The notes: generated by a model not told the origin, from the letters alone. 64,000 bases of DNA from Schumannella sp. 10F1B-5-1 (GCF_006517535.1 NZ_VHQH01000038.1:1-64000), one strand, 5' to 3'. Shown: positions 41,961-49,771, numbered from the stretch's first letter. Made by a program: numbers and translations.

Positions 41961-42155
41961 ATGGCAGGGGAACTCTCCGACGTGCGCTTTCTCACCGTCG
42001 CCGAGGTGGCGGAGATGATGCGCGTGTCGACCATGACCGTGTACCGGATGGTGCACGCGGGCGAGCTGCCGGCCGTGCGCTTCGGGCGGTCGTACCGCAT
42101 CCCCGAGTCGGCGGTCTCGTCGGCCATCGGGCTCGGCGACAGCCAGGTCGGCTGA
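41961..42155 (+). CDS. BldC/excisionase-type small DNA-binding protein
   Basis: This 64-aa protein is a single MerR-like helix-turn-helix domain (FLTVAEVAEMMRVSTMTVYRMVHAGELPAVRFG, then YRIPESAV). It is of the group annotated as excisionase-family or BldC-like regulators. There is no phage neighbour, so a developmental or housekeeping regulator is more likely than an excisionase. It precedes the bS22 gene, an order I recall as common in related actinobacteria. AGGGG lies at -9. Confidence 0.85.
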   Translation: MAGELSDVRFLTVAEVAEMMRVSTMTVYRMVHAGELPAVRFGRSYRIPESAVSSAIGLGDSQVG

Positions 42156-42239
42156 GCGCTCGCACGTCGTCCGCGGGCCTCACGACCTGGTCGTGAACGG
42201 TCCGCATCCGGGGCGGAAACGCTCCCGGCCAGCCTCGGC

Positions 42240-42315
42240 TAGAATGTCGCGGTTGGCTTTTCCGAGGTTCGGCACGGACCCGGGTGTCCGCGAACCGAAC
42301 GATTCGAGGTGAACT
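42240..42315 (+). promoter_or_regulatory. Promoter and structured leader of the bS22 gene
   Basis: TAGAAT (42240-42245) is a good -10 and would give a leader of about 64 nt, unlike the leaderless neighbours. The leader contains a hairpin: GGTTCG (42266-42271) with CGAACC (42291-42296), and inside it CGGAC (42275-42279) with GTCCG (42286-42290), leaving a GCA bulge and a 6-nt loop. GAGGTG precedes the ATG. The structure could bind the product or a ribosomal protein, but nothing proves it. Confidence 0.55.
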
Positions 42316-42414
42316 ATGGGTTCCGTCATCAAGAAGCGCCGCAAGCGCATGGCGAAGAAGAAGCACCGCAAGCTGCTTCGCAAGACGCGTCACCAGCGTC
42401 GCAACAAGAAGTGA
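42316..42414 (+). CDS. Small ribosomal subunit protein bS22 (AURKAIP1/COX24 domain)
   Basis: This is a 32-aa protein in which more than half of the residues are Lys, Arg or His ([20 protein letters not shown] and a basic tail ending QRRNKK). It matches the tiny bS22 protein of actinobacterial 30S subunits, which sits near the decoding region. It is well placed, with a strong ribosome binding site (GAGGTG at -10 to -5), its own promoter and a terminator. It is too short for most gene callers. Confidence 0.93.
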   Translation: MGSVIKKRRKRMAKKKHRKLLRKTRHQRRNKK

Positions 42415-42434
42415 CGACCGACTAGGTCGTTTCG

Positions 42435-42468
42435 AGAGCCCCGGGCCGTCAGGTCCGGGGCTCTTCTT
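42435..42468 (+). terminator. Intrinsic terminator after the bS22 gene
   Basis: AGAGCCCCGG (42435-42444) pairs with CCGGGGCTCT (42455-42464), followed by a T-rich tail (TCTTCGTTCC). This is the most classical terminator in the window. It also faces the end of the convergent HAD gene. Confidence 0.85.
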
Positions 42469-42482
42469 CGTTCCTGGGCCTC

Positions 42483-43340
42483 TTAGGCCTCGTCGGCTTC
42501 GGAGCGGTGCTGCAGGGGAGCGGTGGGGGATGCGCGCCGCGCGCTCTTGCGCACCGCCCGCGCCTCGCGCTTCACCCGCTTCTGCGCCTCGCGCAGGCTC
42601 GAGCTCTTGAGCTGCAGCACCGGCCAGCCGTGCTCGCTCGCGTGACGCTCGAGCAGCGCATCCGGGTTCACCACGACGCGGTTGCCGACCAGGTTGAGCA
42701 GCGGCAGGTCGTTGCGGCTGTCGGAGTAGGCCCAGCAGTCCTCGAGTCGGGCGCCGATCGCGCCGACCAGCTCGCGTGCGGCGACGGCCTTGCGCTCGCC
42801 GTGCATGACGTGGCCGACGAGCTTGCCCGTGTACTGCCCGTCGACGACCTCGACGCGGGTGCCCAGTGCCCCCGTGAGTCCGAGGCGACGGGCGATCACG
42901 TCGCCGACCTCCCACGGAGTCGCCGAGATGAGCCAGACCTCGTGGCCCTTGGCGATGTGCTCCTGGGCCAGGGCGACGGTCTCGGGCCAGAGCCGGGGGT
43001 GGATGCGGTCCTCCCAGATCGACTCGGCCAGGTGCGCGATCTCGTCGGGCGTCTTGCCGGCGACGAGCTCGAGGGCGCGCTCGCGGGCGGAGGCCAGGTG
43101 GGCGTCGTTCTCGCCGACACGGGTGAAGCGCATCTGGTGCCAGGCGAACGGGGCGATGTCGCGCCAGGTGATGACCTTGCGACGGAACGCCTCGACGCCC
43201 ACGTGGAACAGGCTCGTGCCGCGCATGAGCGTGTTGTCGACGTCGAAGAAGGCGACGATCGGGCGGTCGCTCGAGGATCCGCCCGCGACCGGATCCGCGT
43301 CCGCGTCACCGCGCGGGGTCTCGCCGGTGACGTCGCTCAT
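42483..43340 (-). CDS. HAD-IB family phosphatase (SerB-like)
   Basis: This 285-aa hydrolase has motif I FFDVDNTLM (DxD intact, about residue 32), motif II WLISATPW, and motif IV YSDSRNDLPLL. It belongs to the HAD-IB group whose members dephosphorylate phosphoserine or lysophospholipid-type substrates. The substrate is unknown. The last 40 residues are a Lys/Arg-rich extension. It is divergent from the glutaredoxin-like gene with overlapping -10 boxes. Confidence 0.87.
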   Translation of the reverse strand: MSDVTGETPRGDADADPVAGGSSSDRPIVAFFDVDNTLMRGTSLFHVGVEAFRRKVITWRDIAPFAWHQMRFTRVGENDAHLASARERALELVAGKTPDEIAHLAESIWEDRIHPRLWPETVALAQEHIAKGHEVWLISATPWEVGDVIARRLGLTGALGTRVEVVDGQYTGKLVGHVMHGERKAVAARELVGAIGARLEDCWAYSDSRNDLPLLNLVGNRVVVNPDALLERHASEHGWPVLQLKSSSLREAQKRVKREARAVRKSARRASPTAPLQHRSEADEA

Positions 43341-43348
43341 CGTCGGCC

Positions 43349-43355
43349 TAGTCTA
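43349..43355. promoter_or_regulatory. Overlapping divergent -10 elements
   Basis: The sequence CCTAGTCTAGG (43348-43358) contains TAGTCT on the plus strand (6 nt before the glutaredoxin GTG) and TAGACT on the minus strand (9 nt before the HAD gene ATG), offset by one base. The same geometry occurs at 12250-12256. Confidence 0.55.
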
Positions 43356-43360
43356 GGCGA

Positions 43361-43612
43361 GTGCCGCGTCTCACCCTCATCGGAAAGCCGGGCTGTCACC
43401 TCTGCGACGACGCCCGTTCGGTGATCGAGGGCGTGCTGCCCGAGTTCCCCGGAGTCGAGCTCGGCGAGCTGTCGATCCTCGACGACGCCGAGCTGCACGA
43501 GAAGTACGTCGAGGAGATCCCGGTCGTGCTGGTCGACGACCGCGTGCACACGATCTGGCGCGTCGACGCCGACCGGCTGCGCACGGCGCTCGCCGCCGCC
43601 GCGACGCGCTGA
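43361..43612 (+). CDS. Glutaredoxin-like protein
   Basis: This 83-aa thioredoxin-fold protein has a CHLC redox motif (C12, C15 in KPGCHLCDDA) and the cis-Pro in EEIPVVLVDD. It corresponds to the short actinobacterial glutaredoxin family (DUF836-like). It would act in cytoplasmic thiol exchange; no partner is evident. The GTG start is leaderless (TAGTCT at 43349). Confidence 0.85.
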   Translation: MPRLTLIGKPGCHLCDDARSVIEGVLPEFPGVELGELSILDDAELHEKYVEEIPVVLVDDRVHTIWRVDADRLRTALAAAATR

Positions 43613-43714
43613 GCGGGCCGACCGATTCCATCCCGCCCCCTCAACGGGGACGTAGACCGGGGTAGACCGATCGGGTGACCATGGCCTGGTCATCCGATCG
43701 GAGGGGGAATCGGG

Positions 43715-44359
43715 ATGCGTCGCTCACGTCTGCTCGCCGCGGTCGGCTTCGGCCTCGGCATCCTGCTGGCCCTCGCCGGCGTCGCGGTCACGCTGTCGCT
43801 CGTCGGCATCGGCGTGTGGCTCGAGACGCCCTCGGCGCCCAAGCCCGACGTGACGGTGGCGACGATCGGCCTGCTGCTCGTCGGCGGCGCCGGCTACCTC
43901 GTGTTCCGGGGCGGATGGCAGATGCTGCGCGCCGCGCGCGTCGCGCTGCGCGCCCCCGGCCGGCCCCGCCGGGTCGCCGCTCGCCGACTGAGGTCGGGGC
44001 TCCCGGCCGCGCGGGACCGCGCATCCCGGGTCGTCGACGACTCAGTCGATCCCGCCGACCAGCAGGCTCACGCCCAGCGCCACGACCACCGTGTTGAAGG
44101 TGAACGACAGGATGCTGTGCACCGTCACGATCTTGCGCATCGCCGTCGAGCGCACCTGCACGTCGGAGCCGGCGAACGTGGTCGACACCTGCGCGGCGAA
44201 GTAGACGAAGTCGGCGAAGCGCGGCTCGGCGCCGCCCGGGAACTCGAGTCCGCCCTCCTCGGCGTAGGCGCGGGCGTAGCGCACGGCGTAGGACACGATG
44301 TTGGCCGCGAAGCTGGTCGCGATCGTGATGACGCCGCCGAGCAGCAGCAGGCCGGGTGA
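43715..44359 (+). CDS. Small membrane protein (only first half reliable)
   Basis: The first 100 residues look real: GGAGGGGG upstream, ATG, and two transmembrane segments (AAVGFGLGILLALAGVAVTL and VATIGLLLVGGAGYLVF) followed by a basic segment. The frame then runs on to 44359, about 318 nt antisense to the DUF1345 gene. There the translation turns into His/Arg/Gln-rich sequence typical of a shadow frame. Either the true stop is this distant or the reading frame is interrupted. No family is recognised. Confidence 0.45.
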   Translation: MRRSRLLAAVGFGLGILLALAGVAVTLSLVGIGVWLETPSAPKPDVTVATIGLLLVGGAGYLVFRGGWQMLRAARVALRAPGRPRRVAARRLRSGLPAARDRASRVVDDSVDPADQQAHAQRHDHRVEGERQDAVHRHDLAHRRRAHLHVGAGERGRHLRGEVDEVGEARLGAARELESALLGVGAGVAHGVGHDVGREAGRDRDDAAEQQQAG

Positions 44360-44758
44360 CGTGACGATGCCGCCGAGCACGGCGATCGCGAGCAGCGCGA
44401 TCAGGGTCGTCGCGGTGCCGCCGCCGGCCCAGTAGATCGCACCGCCGCCGTTGAACCCCCACCACAGCCGCCAGAGCCGGCCGCGCCGCGGATTCGTCGC
44501 GCGCAGCCCGCGCATCAGCTCGCCCGAGGTGGCCCGGCCGAAGGCGACCGTGGCGAGCACGATCATCACGACGGCCATGACGGCCCACAGCGCCAGGATG
44601 ATCACGAGCGACACGCTGACCGGGTCGCGGCGGGCGAGCCCGACCGCCCCGAGCGCCCAGCCGAGCGGCAGCGACAGCACGAACATCGTGCCGAGCGCGA
44701 TGTAGTGCCGCACCACATCCGAGGCGAGAACCGGGGCGTCGCGCGTCCGTCGGGCCAT
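44042..44758 (-). CDS. DUF1345 membrane protein
   Basis: This 238-aa integral membrane protein matches DUF1345 in its C-terminal part (FADFVYFAAQVSTTFAGSDVQVRSTAMRKIVTVHSILSFTFNTVVVALGV). It has five or six hydrophobic helices. The family is found widely and has no proven function. The ATG at 44758 follows TACACT on the minus strand (44765-44770) by 6 nt. Confidence 0.85.
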   Translation of the reverse strand: MARRTRDAPVLASDVVRHYIALGTMFVLSLPLGWALGAVGLARRDPVSVSLVIILALWAVMAVVMIVLATVAFGRATSGELMRGLRATNPRRGRLWRLWWGFNGGGAIYWAGGGTATTLIALLAIAVLGGIVTSPGLLLLGGVITIATSFAANIVSYAVRYARAYAEEGGLEFPGGAEPRFADFVYFAAQVSTTFAGSDVQVRSTAMRKIVTVHSILSFTFNTVVVALGVSLLVGGID

Positions 44759-44841
44759 CCGTCGAGTGTAGGCAGGGGCCTCGCGCGGGGGAGCGGATCA
44801 TCCACAGCGCTCGCCGCCGCCCCCGCAATAGCGTGGAGCCC

Positions 44842-46125
44842 ATGAGCTCCGACACGTCGACCCCCGCTCCGCTCCCGCACCGCCCGGCCTCCACGGCGGG
44901 CCGACCCCCGCTGGCGATCGTCAACGCGCGCCTGATTCCGGTGACCGCCGAGCCGATCGCCGACGGCGCGATCGTCGTCGAGCACGGCCGCATCACGGCG
45001 CTCGGCCCGGTCGCCGAGGTCGGCATCCCCGAGGGCGCGACGGTCGTGGATGCGGGCGGCCGCTGGGTGCTGCCCGGCTTCCTCGAGGCGCACGGCCACG
45101 TCGGCATCCACGAGGAGGGCATCGGCGTCGAGGGCAACGACACGAATGAGATGACCGGGCCGAACATGGCGGGCGTGCGCGCGGTGGATGCGATCGACGT
45201 CGACGACGAGGGATTCCGCGACGCCCTGCGCGGCGGCATCACGAGCGTCGTCGTCAAGCCGGGCAGCGGCAACGTGATCGGCGGCCGCACTGTGGCGATC
45301 AAGACCTGGGGCGGCCGCACGATCGACGAGCAGCTGCTGCGCCCCGAGGTGAGTGTGAAGTCGGCGCTCGGCGAGAACCCGAAGCGCGTCTACGCCGCCA
45401 AGTCGCAGACGCCGTCGACCCGGCTCGGCGTCGCCTACGTGCTGCGCCAGGCCTTCGAGGATGCGCGGCACTACGCCGCCACCCGCGCCGAGGCCGCGAC
45501 CGAGGGCAAGGCCTTCAAGCGCGACCTCGCGCTCGAGACGCTCGCCGCCGTGCTCGACGGCGACCTGGTCTGGGACCAGCACGTGCACCGTCACGACGAC
45601 ATCGCCACGGCCGTCCGCCTGGCCGAGGAGTTCGGCTACAAGCTCGTGATCAACCACGGCACCGAGGGCGACAAGGTCGCCGACGTGCTCGCCGAGAAGG
45701 GCATCCCGGTCATCTTCGGGCCCATGTTCACGAGCCGCTCGAAGGTCGAGCTGAAGGACCGCGCGATCAAGAACCTCGCCGCGCTCGCCCGCGCCGGCGT
45801 GCAGGTCGCGATCACGACCGACCACCCGGTCGTGCCGATCGACTTCCTCGTGCACCAGGCGTCGCTCGCCGTGAAGGAGGGGCTGCCCACGCAGACCGCC
45901 CTCGAGGCGCTGACGATCAACCCGGCGCGGATGCTCGGCCTCGACGACCGCATCGGCGCCCTGGCCGTGGGGCTCGACGGCGACCTCGTGCTCTGGTCGG
46001 GCGATCCGCTCGACGTGAATTCGCGCGCCGAGCGCGTGTTCGTCGAGGGCGCGGAGGTCTACGCCTGGGACGCGTCGGCGGGAGCGGGCCGTACGGTCGA
46101 GCGCGCATCCCGTTTCGACACCTGA
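44842..46125 (+). CDS. Amidohydrolase-family protein (imidazolonepropionase-like)
   Basis: This protein of about 427 aa is a metal-dependent hydrolase of the amidohydrolase superfamily. The N-terminal beta domain carries GGRWVLPGFLEAHGHVG (metal His pair). Later elements are a metal-ligand WDQHVHRHDD, NHGTEGD, and TDHPVVP with the catalytic Asp. It closes with EALTINPARMLGLDDRIGALAVGLDGDLVLW. The substrate is not identifiable. ATG 44842 is supported by TAGCGT (44829-44834) 7 nt upstream, which makes the GTG at 44833 unlikely as a start. Confidence 0.87.
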   Translation: MSSDTSTPAPLPHRPASTAGRPPLAIVNARLIPVTAEPIADGAIVVEHGRITALGPVAEVGIPEGATVVDAGGRWVLPGFLEAHGHVGIHEEGIGVEGNDTNEMTGPNMAGVRAVDAIDVDDEGFRDALRGGITSVVVKPGSGNVIGGRTVAIKTWGGRTIDEQLLRPEVSVKSALGENPKRVYAAKSQTPSTRLGVAYVLRQAFEDARHYAATRAEAATEGKAFKRDLALETLAAVLDGDLVWDQHVHRHDDIATAVRLAEEFGYKLVINHGTEGDKVADVLAEKGIPVIFGPMFTSRSKVELKDRAIKNLAALARAGVQVAITTDHPVVPIDFLVHQASLAVKEGLPTQTALEALTINPARMLGLDDRIGALAVGLDGDLVLWSGDPLDVNSRAERVFVEGAEVYAWDASAGAGRTVERASRFDT

Positions 46126-46142
46126 CGCCTTCGGCGAACCAT

Positions 46143-46213
46143 CTCAAGGAGTTGCTGTGACTCCCGGGGCGCATGAGCAACATCCGCCCCACCTGTTGCA
46201 GCAACTCCTTGAG
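46143..46213. repeat. Hairpin repeat, family C
   Basis: Perfect 15-bp arms: CTCAAGGAGTTGCTG (46143-46157) and its inverse at 46199-46213. It lies between convergent genes and is immediately followed by a family D element, so the 220-bp gap is nearly all repeat. Confidence 0.88.
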
Positions 46214-46228
46214 ACGGTCACCTCCGCA

Positions 46229-46309
46229 CTCTGCGGGAAGGGTTTCTCGCGACACGCCGCCGCCTGCACGCGAGAACTCGGCGTGTCAGCGAAAAGCCCT
46301 CCGCCAGAG
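46229..46309. repeat. Hairpin repeat, family D, diverged copy
   Basis: The arms at 46229-46259 (CTCTGCGGGAAGGGTTTCTC start) and 46279-46309 pair imperfectly but clearly. They share the outline of the copy at 31189-31266: CTGCGGGAGGG-type ends, a GACACGCCG inner block and its inverse CGGCGTGTC. Confidence 0.75.
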
Positions 46310-46345
46310 ATCTGACGGAGGGCTTTCGCGTGCGGGATGCGGCGC

Positions 46346-47671
46346 TTACGGCTGCAGGCGGTTCGGCCCGCGGAAGAGGTAGATGACCTCGCGGATCGAC
46401 GGCAGGCCGAGCATCAGCATGATCACGCGGGCGAGACCCATGCCGAAGCCGCCGTGCGGCGGCACGCCGTGGCGGAAGAAGTCGAGGTAGAACTCGAGCT
46501 CCTCGGGGTCGAGGCCCTTCTCCTTCGCCTGCTCGATCAGCACGTCGACGCGGTGCTCGCGCTGGGCTCCGGTCGAGATCTCGGCGCCGTTGTAGATGAG
46601 GTCGTAGCTCTTGGTGATCGAGCCGTCGCCCTCATGACGCTGGTGGTAGAAGGGGCGGATGCTCGAGTCGTAGTCGGTGACGAAGACGAAGTCGGAGCCG
46701 TGGTTGGCCTTGACCCACTCGCTGATGCGGCGCTCGGCCTCGGGGTCGAGGTCGCCGTCGGCGCGCGGGATCTCGTAGCCGCCCTCGGCGACGATGCGGC
46801 GCACCTCGGCGAGCGGGATGCGCGGGAACGGCGCCGTCGGAACCTGCAGGTCGATGCCGAACAGCTCCTGGATCGCCTCGCCGTGCTTGGCCTCGACCGC
46901 AGTGAGCCCGGCGACGAGCAGCTGCTCGTGCACGGCCATGACGTCCTCGTGCGAGTCGATCCAGCTGAACTCGCTGTCGACGCTGATGAACTCGGTCGCG
47001 TGACGGCTCGTGAACGACGGGTCGGCGCGGAACGCCGGCGCGATCTCGAACACCTTGCCGAAGCCGGCCGGCTGGGCCATCTGCTTGAAGAACTGCGGGC
47101 TCTGTGCGAGGTAGGCGGTGGTCTCGAAGTAGCCGACCTCGAACAGCTCGGCGCGGCTCTCCGAGGCGCTCGCCATGAGCTTCGGGGTGTGGATCTCGAG
47201 GAAGTCGTTGTCGATCCACCAGGTGCGCAGCGCGTGCTCGAACGTGGTCTGCACGCGCGCGATGAGGTTCTGCTCGGGGCGGCGCAGGTCGAGGAAGCGC
47301 CAGTCGAGGCGCTTGTCGATCGACGACTCGGCCGTGATCGGGGGCTCGGGGAAGGCGGCTCCGGCGACATCCAGCGACTGGATCTTGACCTCGAGTCCGC
47401 CGAGCTTGACGCGCTCGTCGGCCTTGAGGTCGCCCTCGACGCTGAGGAAGGTGCCGTGCGTGAGGGCCGAGATCTCGGCGGCGATCGGGTCGTCGACCGG
47501 GTTCTCGCCGACGTCGGTGCGCGGGTGCACGAGCTGCACCGCGCCGGACTCGTCGCGCAGCACGATGAACTGCACCTTCTTCTGATCGCGCACCGTCTCG
47601 ACCCATCCGGCCACGCGGACGGGACCGTCGGGGGTGGAGGCGAGCTGCTGGACGAGAGTGCGTTCGGTCAC
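46346..47671 (-). CDS. aspS: Aspartate--tRNA ligase, archaeal/eukaryotic-like type
   Basis: This 441-aa class II synthetase has an OB-fold anticodon domain (VRVAGWVETVRDQKKVQFIVLRD) and a catalytic core with motif 1 (FLEIHTPKLMASASE), motif 2 (FRADPSFTSRHATEFISVD) and motif 3 (GFGMGLARVIMLMLGL). It lacks the GAD insertion of the usual bacterial AspRS of about 590 aa and so belongs to the shorter archaeal-type group, which often charges both tRNA-Asp and tRNA-Asn. The GTG start at 47671 lies 8 nt after TAGACT (47680-47685, minus strand). A longer upstream frame is not coding. Confidence 0.92.
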   Translation of the reverse strand: MTERTLVQQLASTPDGPVRVAGWVETVRDQKKVQFIVLRDESGAVQLVHPRTDVGENPVDDPIAAEISALTHGTFLSVEGDLKADERVKLGGLEVKIQSLDVAGAAFPEPPITAESSIDKRLDWRFLDLRRPEQNLIARVQTTFEHALRTWWIDNDFLEIHTPKLMASASESRAELFEVGYFETTAYLAQSPQFFKQMAQPAGFGKVFEIAPAFRADPSFTSRHATEFISVDSEFSWIDSHEDVMAVHEQLLVAGLTAVEAKHGEAIQELFGIDLQVPTAPFPRIPLAEVRRIVAEGGYEIPRADGDLDPEAERRISEWVKANHGSDFVFVTDYDSSIRPFYHQRHEGDGSITKSYDLIYNGAEISTGAQREHRVDVLIEQAKEKGLDPEELEFYLDFFRHGVPPHGGFGMGLARVIMLMLGLPSIREVIYLFRGPNRLQP

Positions 47672-47742
47672 GGGGGCCGAGTCTACTGAGCGCGCGCCGC
47701 GCCCGCGCCCGGGGCTGTCAGGCCGCCGGCCCAGGCCGGGCG

Positions 47743-48162
47743 TCAGACCGACGCGTCGGCGGCGACCCCGGCCAGTCGCTCGACGAACTCGTCGGCCATG
47801 CCCGCCTTGCGGTGCAGGTCCTCCTGCCGGGTGCGGGCGTCGTCGAGCCAGGTCGCCAGCGTGGATGCGCGGCCCGGCGCATCCACGTCGTCGACGACCG
47901 CGAGCAGCTCGCCCATCTGCTCGAGCGTGTAGCCGAGGGGCTTCATGCGACGGATGAGCAGCAGGCGCTCGAGGTCGGCGTCGGTGTACTCGCGGAATCC
48001 GCCGGCGGTGCGGCCGCTCGGGGTGAGCAGGCCGACCTCGTCCCAGTGGCGCAGCGAACGCAGCGAGAGCCCGTTCGCCTCGGCGACCTCGCCGATGCGG
48101 TGGGTGCGCGGCGCGGGGGCGCTGGCGGCGATCGCCTCGCTGGGCTCGCTCAGCTCGCTCAT
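47743..48162 (-). CDS. MerR-family regulator
   Basis: This 139-aa protein has an N-terminal winged helix (HRIGEVAEANGLSLRSLRHWDEVGLL, GGFREYTDADLERLLLIRRMKPLGYTLEQM) followed by a short coiled coil. There is no metal-binding cysteine tail. It is divergent from the SulP transporter, and a perfect 12-bp palindrome lies between them. Confidence 0.88.
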   Translation of the reverse strand: MSELSEPSEAIAASAPAPRTHRIGEVAEANGLSLRSLRHWDEVGLLTPSGRTAGGFREYTDADLERLLLIRRMKPLGYTLEQMGELLAVVDDVDAPGRASTLATWLDDARTRQEDLHRKAGMADEFVERLAGVAADASV

Positions 48163-48175
48163 GGCTCAAACCTCA

Positions 48176-48187
48176 CGTTACGTAACG
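48176..48187. promoter_or_regulatory. CGTTACGTAACG palindrome, candidate MerR operator
   Basis: A perfect 12-bp palindrome sits 14 bp upstream of the MerR start and just before TAGAGT (48189-48194), a possible -10 for the SulP gene. Its position suits control of both genes. Confidence 0.55.
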
Positions 48188-48253
48188 GTAGAGTGGATGC
48201 GCGGCGCAACGGAGCGCGGCCCATCCGCCGTCACCGTACCGAACGGAGCATCC

Positions 48254-49771
48254 GTGTCCGCCGCCCCCGCCCGCGTGCTCGACGCCCTGCGCTCGCCGCG
48301 CCTGCTGACCCGCGAGGCGCTCGCCGGTCTCGTCGTGGCCCTCGCCCTCATCCCCGAGGCCATCTCGTTCTCGATCATCGCGGGCGTCGACCCGCGCGTC
48401 GGCTTGTTCGCGAGCTTCACGATGGCCGTCACGATCGCGATCGTCGGCGGACGCCCCGCCATGATCTCGGCCGCGACCGGCGCCGTCGCCCTGGTCATCG
48501 CGCCGCTCGTGAAGTCGCACGGCGTCGACTACCTGGTCGCGGCCGTGCTGCTGGGCGGCGTCATCCAGATCGTGCTCGGCCTCGCCGGCTTCGCCAAGCT
48601 CATGCGCTTCGTCCCGCGCAGCGTCATGGTCGGCTTCGTGAACGCGCTCGCGATCCTCATCTTCATCGCCCAGCTGCCGCACCTCATCGACGTGCCATGG
48701 ATGGTCTACCCGCTCGTCGCCGTCGGCATCGCCGTGATCGTGCTGCTGCCCAAGCTCACGAAGGCGGTGCCCTCGCCGCTCGTCGCGATCGTGCTCGTCA
48801 CGGCCGCCGTGCTGATCGCCGGGATCGCCGTGCCGACCGTCGGCGACGAGGGGGCGCTGCCGCACGGACTGCCCGTGCCGGGCATCCCGCAGGTGCCGTT
48901 CACGCTCGAGACGCTCGGCATCATCGCGCCCTACGCGCTCGGTCTGGCGGTCGTCGGACTGCTCGAGTCGCTCATGACCGCGCGCCTCGTCGACGAGATC
49001 ACCGAGACCCGTTCCTCGGCGACCCGTGAGGCGTGGGGACAGGGCGTGGCCAACCTGGTCACGGGTGTCTTCGGCGGCATGGGCGGCTGCGCCATGATCG
49101 GCCAGACGATGATCAACGTGCGCGCCTCGGGCGCCCGCACGCGCATCTCGACCTTCCTGGCAGGGGTGTTCCTGCTCATCCTCGTGGTCGTGCTCGGCGA
49201 CGTCGTCGCGATCATCCCGATGGCCGCGCTCGTGGCGGTCATGGTGATGGTGTCGGTCGGCACCTTCGACTGGCACAGCATCCGGCCCTCGGTTCTGAGG
49301 CGGATGCCGCTCGGCGAGACCACGGTCATGGTCGTCACGGTCGCGGTGGTCGTCGCGACGAGCAACCTCGCGATCGGCGTGGGCGTCGGCGTGCTGGTGG
49401 CCGCGGTGATCTTCGCCCGCCGGGTCGCGCGCTTCGCGACCGTGCACCGTGAGGCCGTCGAGCCCGCCGGCGATGCCGTGCTCGTGCGCTACCGGGTCGA
49501 GGGGGAGCTGTTCTTCGCCTCGAGCAACGACCTCGTGAGCCGCTTCGACTACGCGGCCGACGAGGCGGCCGGAGGCGCCGCGGGCGGTGCGGGCGTCGAC
49601 GTCGAGATCGATCTCAGCGCTTCGCACATCTGGGATGCGTCGACGGTCGTCGCGCTCGACGCGGTCACCCGCCGCTACGCCCAGCACGGCATCGAGCCGC
49701 GCGTGGTCGGCCTCAACGCGCCGAGCGCGGCGCTGCGCGAGCGCCTCGGCGGAGTGCTCGCCGGCCACTGA
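48254..49771 (+). CDS. SulP-family anion transporter with STAS domain
   Basis: This 505-aa protein starts directly with the transport domain (LTREALAGLVVALALIPEAISFSIIAGVDP), has 10-12 membrane helices with the TGAVALVIAPLV and GMGGCAMIGQTMINVRASGARTR segments, and ends in a STAS domain (VLVRYRVEGELFFASSNDL, VEIDLSASHIWDASTVVALD). SulP members carry sulfate, bicarbonate or other anions, usually with Na+ or H+. Sequence alone does not choose between them. The start is GTG, with the MerR gene divergent. Confidence 0.9.
   Translation: MSAAPARVLDALRSPRLLTREALAGLVVALALIPEAISFSIIAGVDPRVGLFASFTMAVTIAIVGGRPAMISAATGAVALVIAPLVKSHGVDYLVAAVLLGGVIQIVLGLAGFAKLMRFVPRSVMVGFVNALAILIFIAQLPHLIDVPWMVYPLVAVGIAVIVLLPKLTKAVPSPLVAIVLVTAAVLIAGIAVPTVGDEGALPHGLPVPGIPQVPFTLETLGIIAPYALGLAVVGLLESLMTARLVDEITETRSSATREAWGQGVANLVTGVFGGMGGCAMIGQTMINVRASGARTRISTFLAGVFLLILVVVLGDVVAIIPMAALVAVMVMVSVGTFDWHSIRPSVLRRMPLGETTVMVVTVAVVVATSNLAIGVGVGVLVAAVIFARRVARFATVHREAVEPAGDAVLVRYRVEGELFFASSNDLVSRFDYAADEAAGGAAGGAGVDVEIDLSASHIWDASTVVALDAVTRRYAQHGIEPRVVGLNAPSAALRERLGGVLAGH

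Noticed and set aside
43675-44097. Overlapping plus-strand frame starting at 43681
   Set aside because: Out of frame with the membrane-like translation at 43715, Arg/Pro-rich and without a ribosome binding site.
47672-48169. N-terminal extension of AspRS
   Set aside because: The upstream part overlaps the MerR gene in another frame and lacks synthetase similarity; a -10 box and GTG mark the start at 47671.
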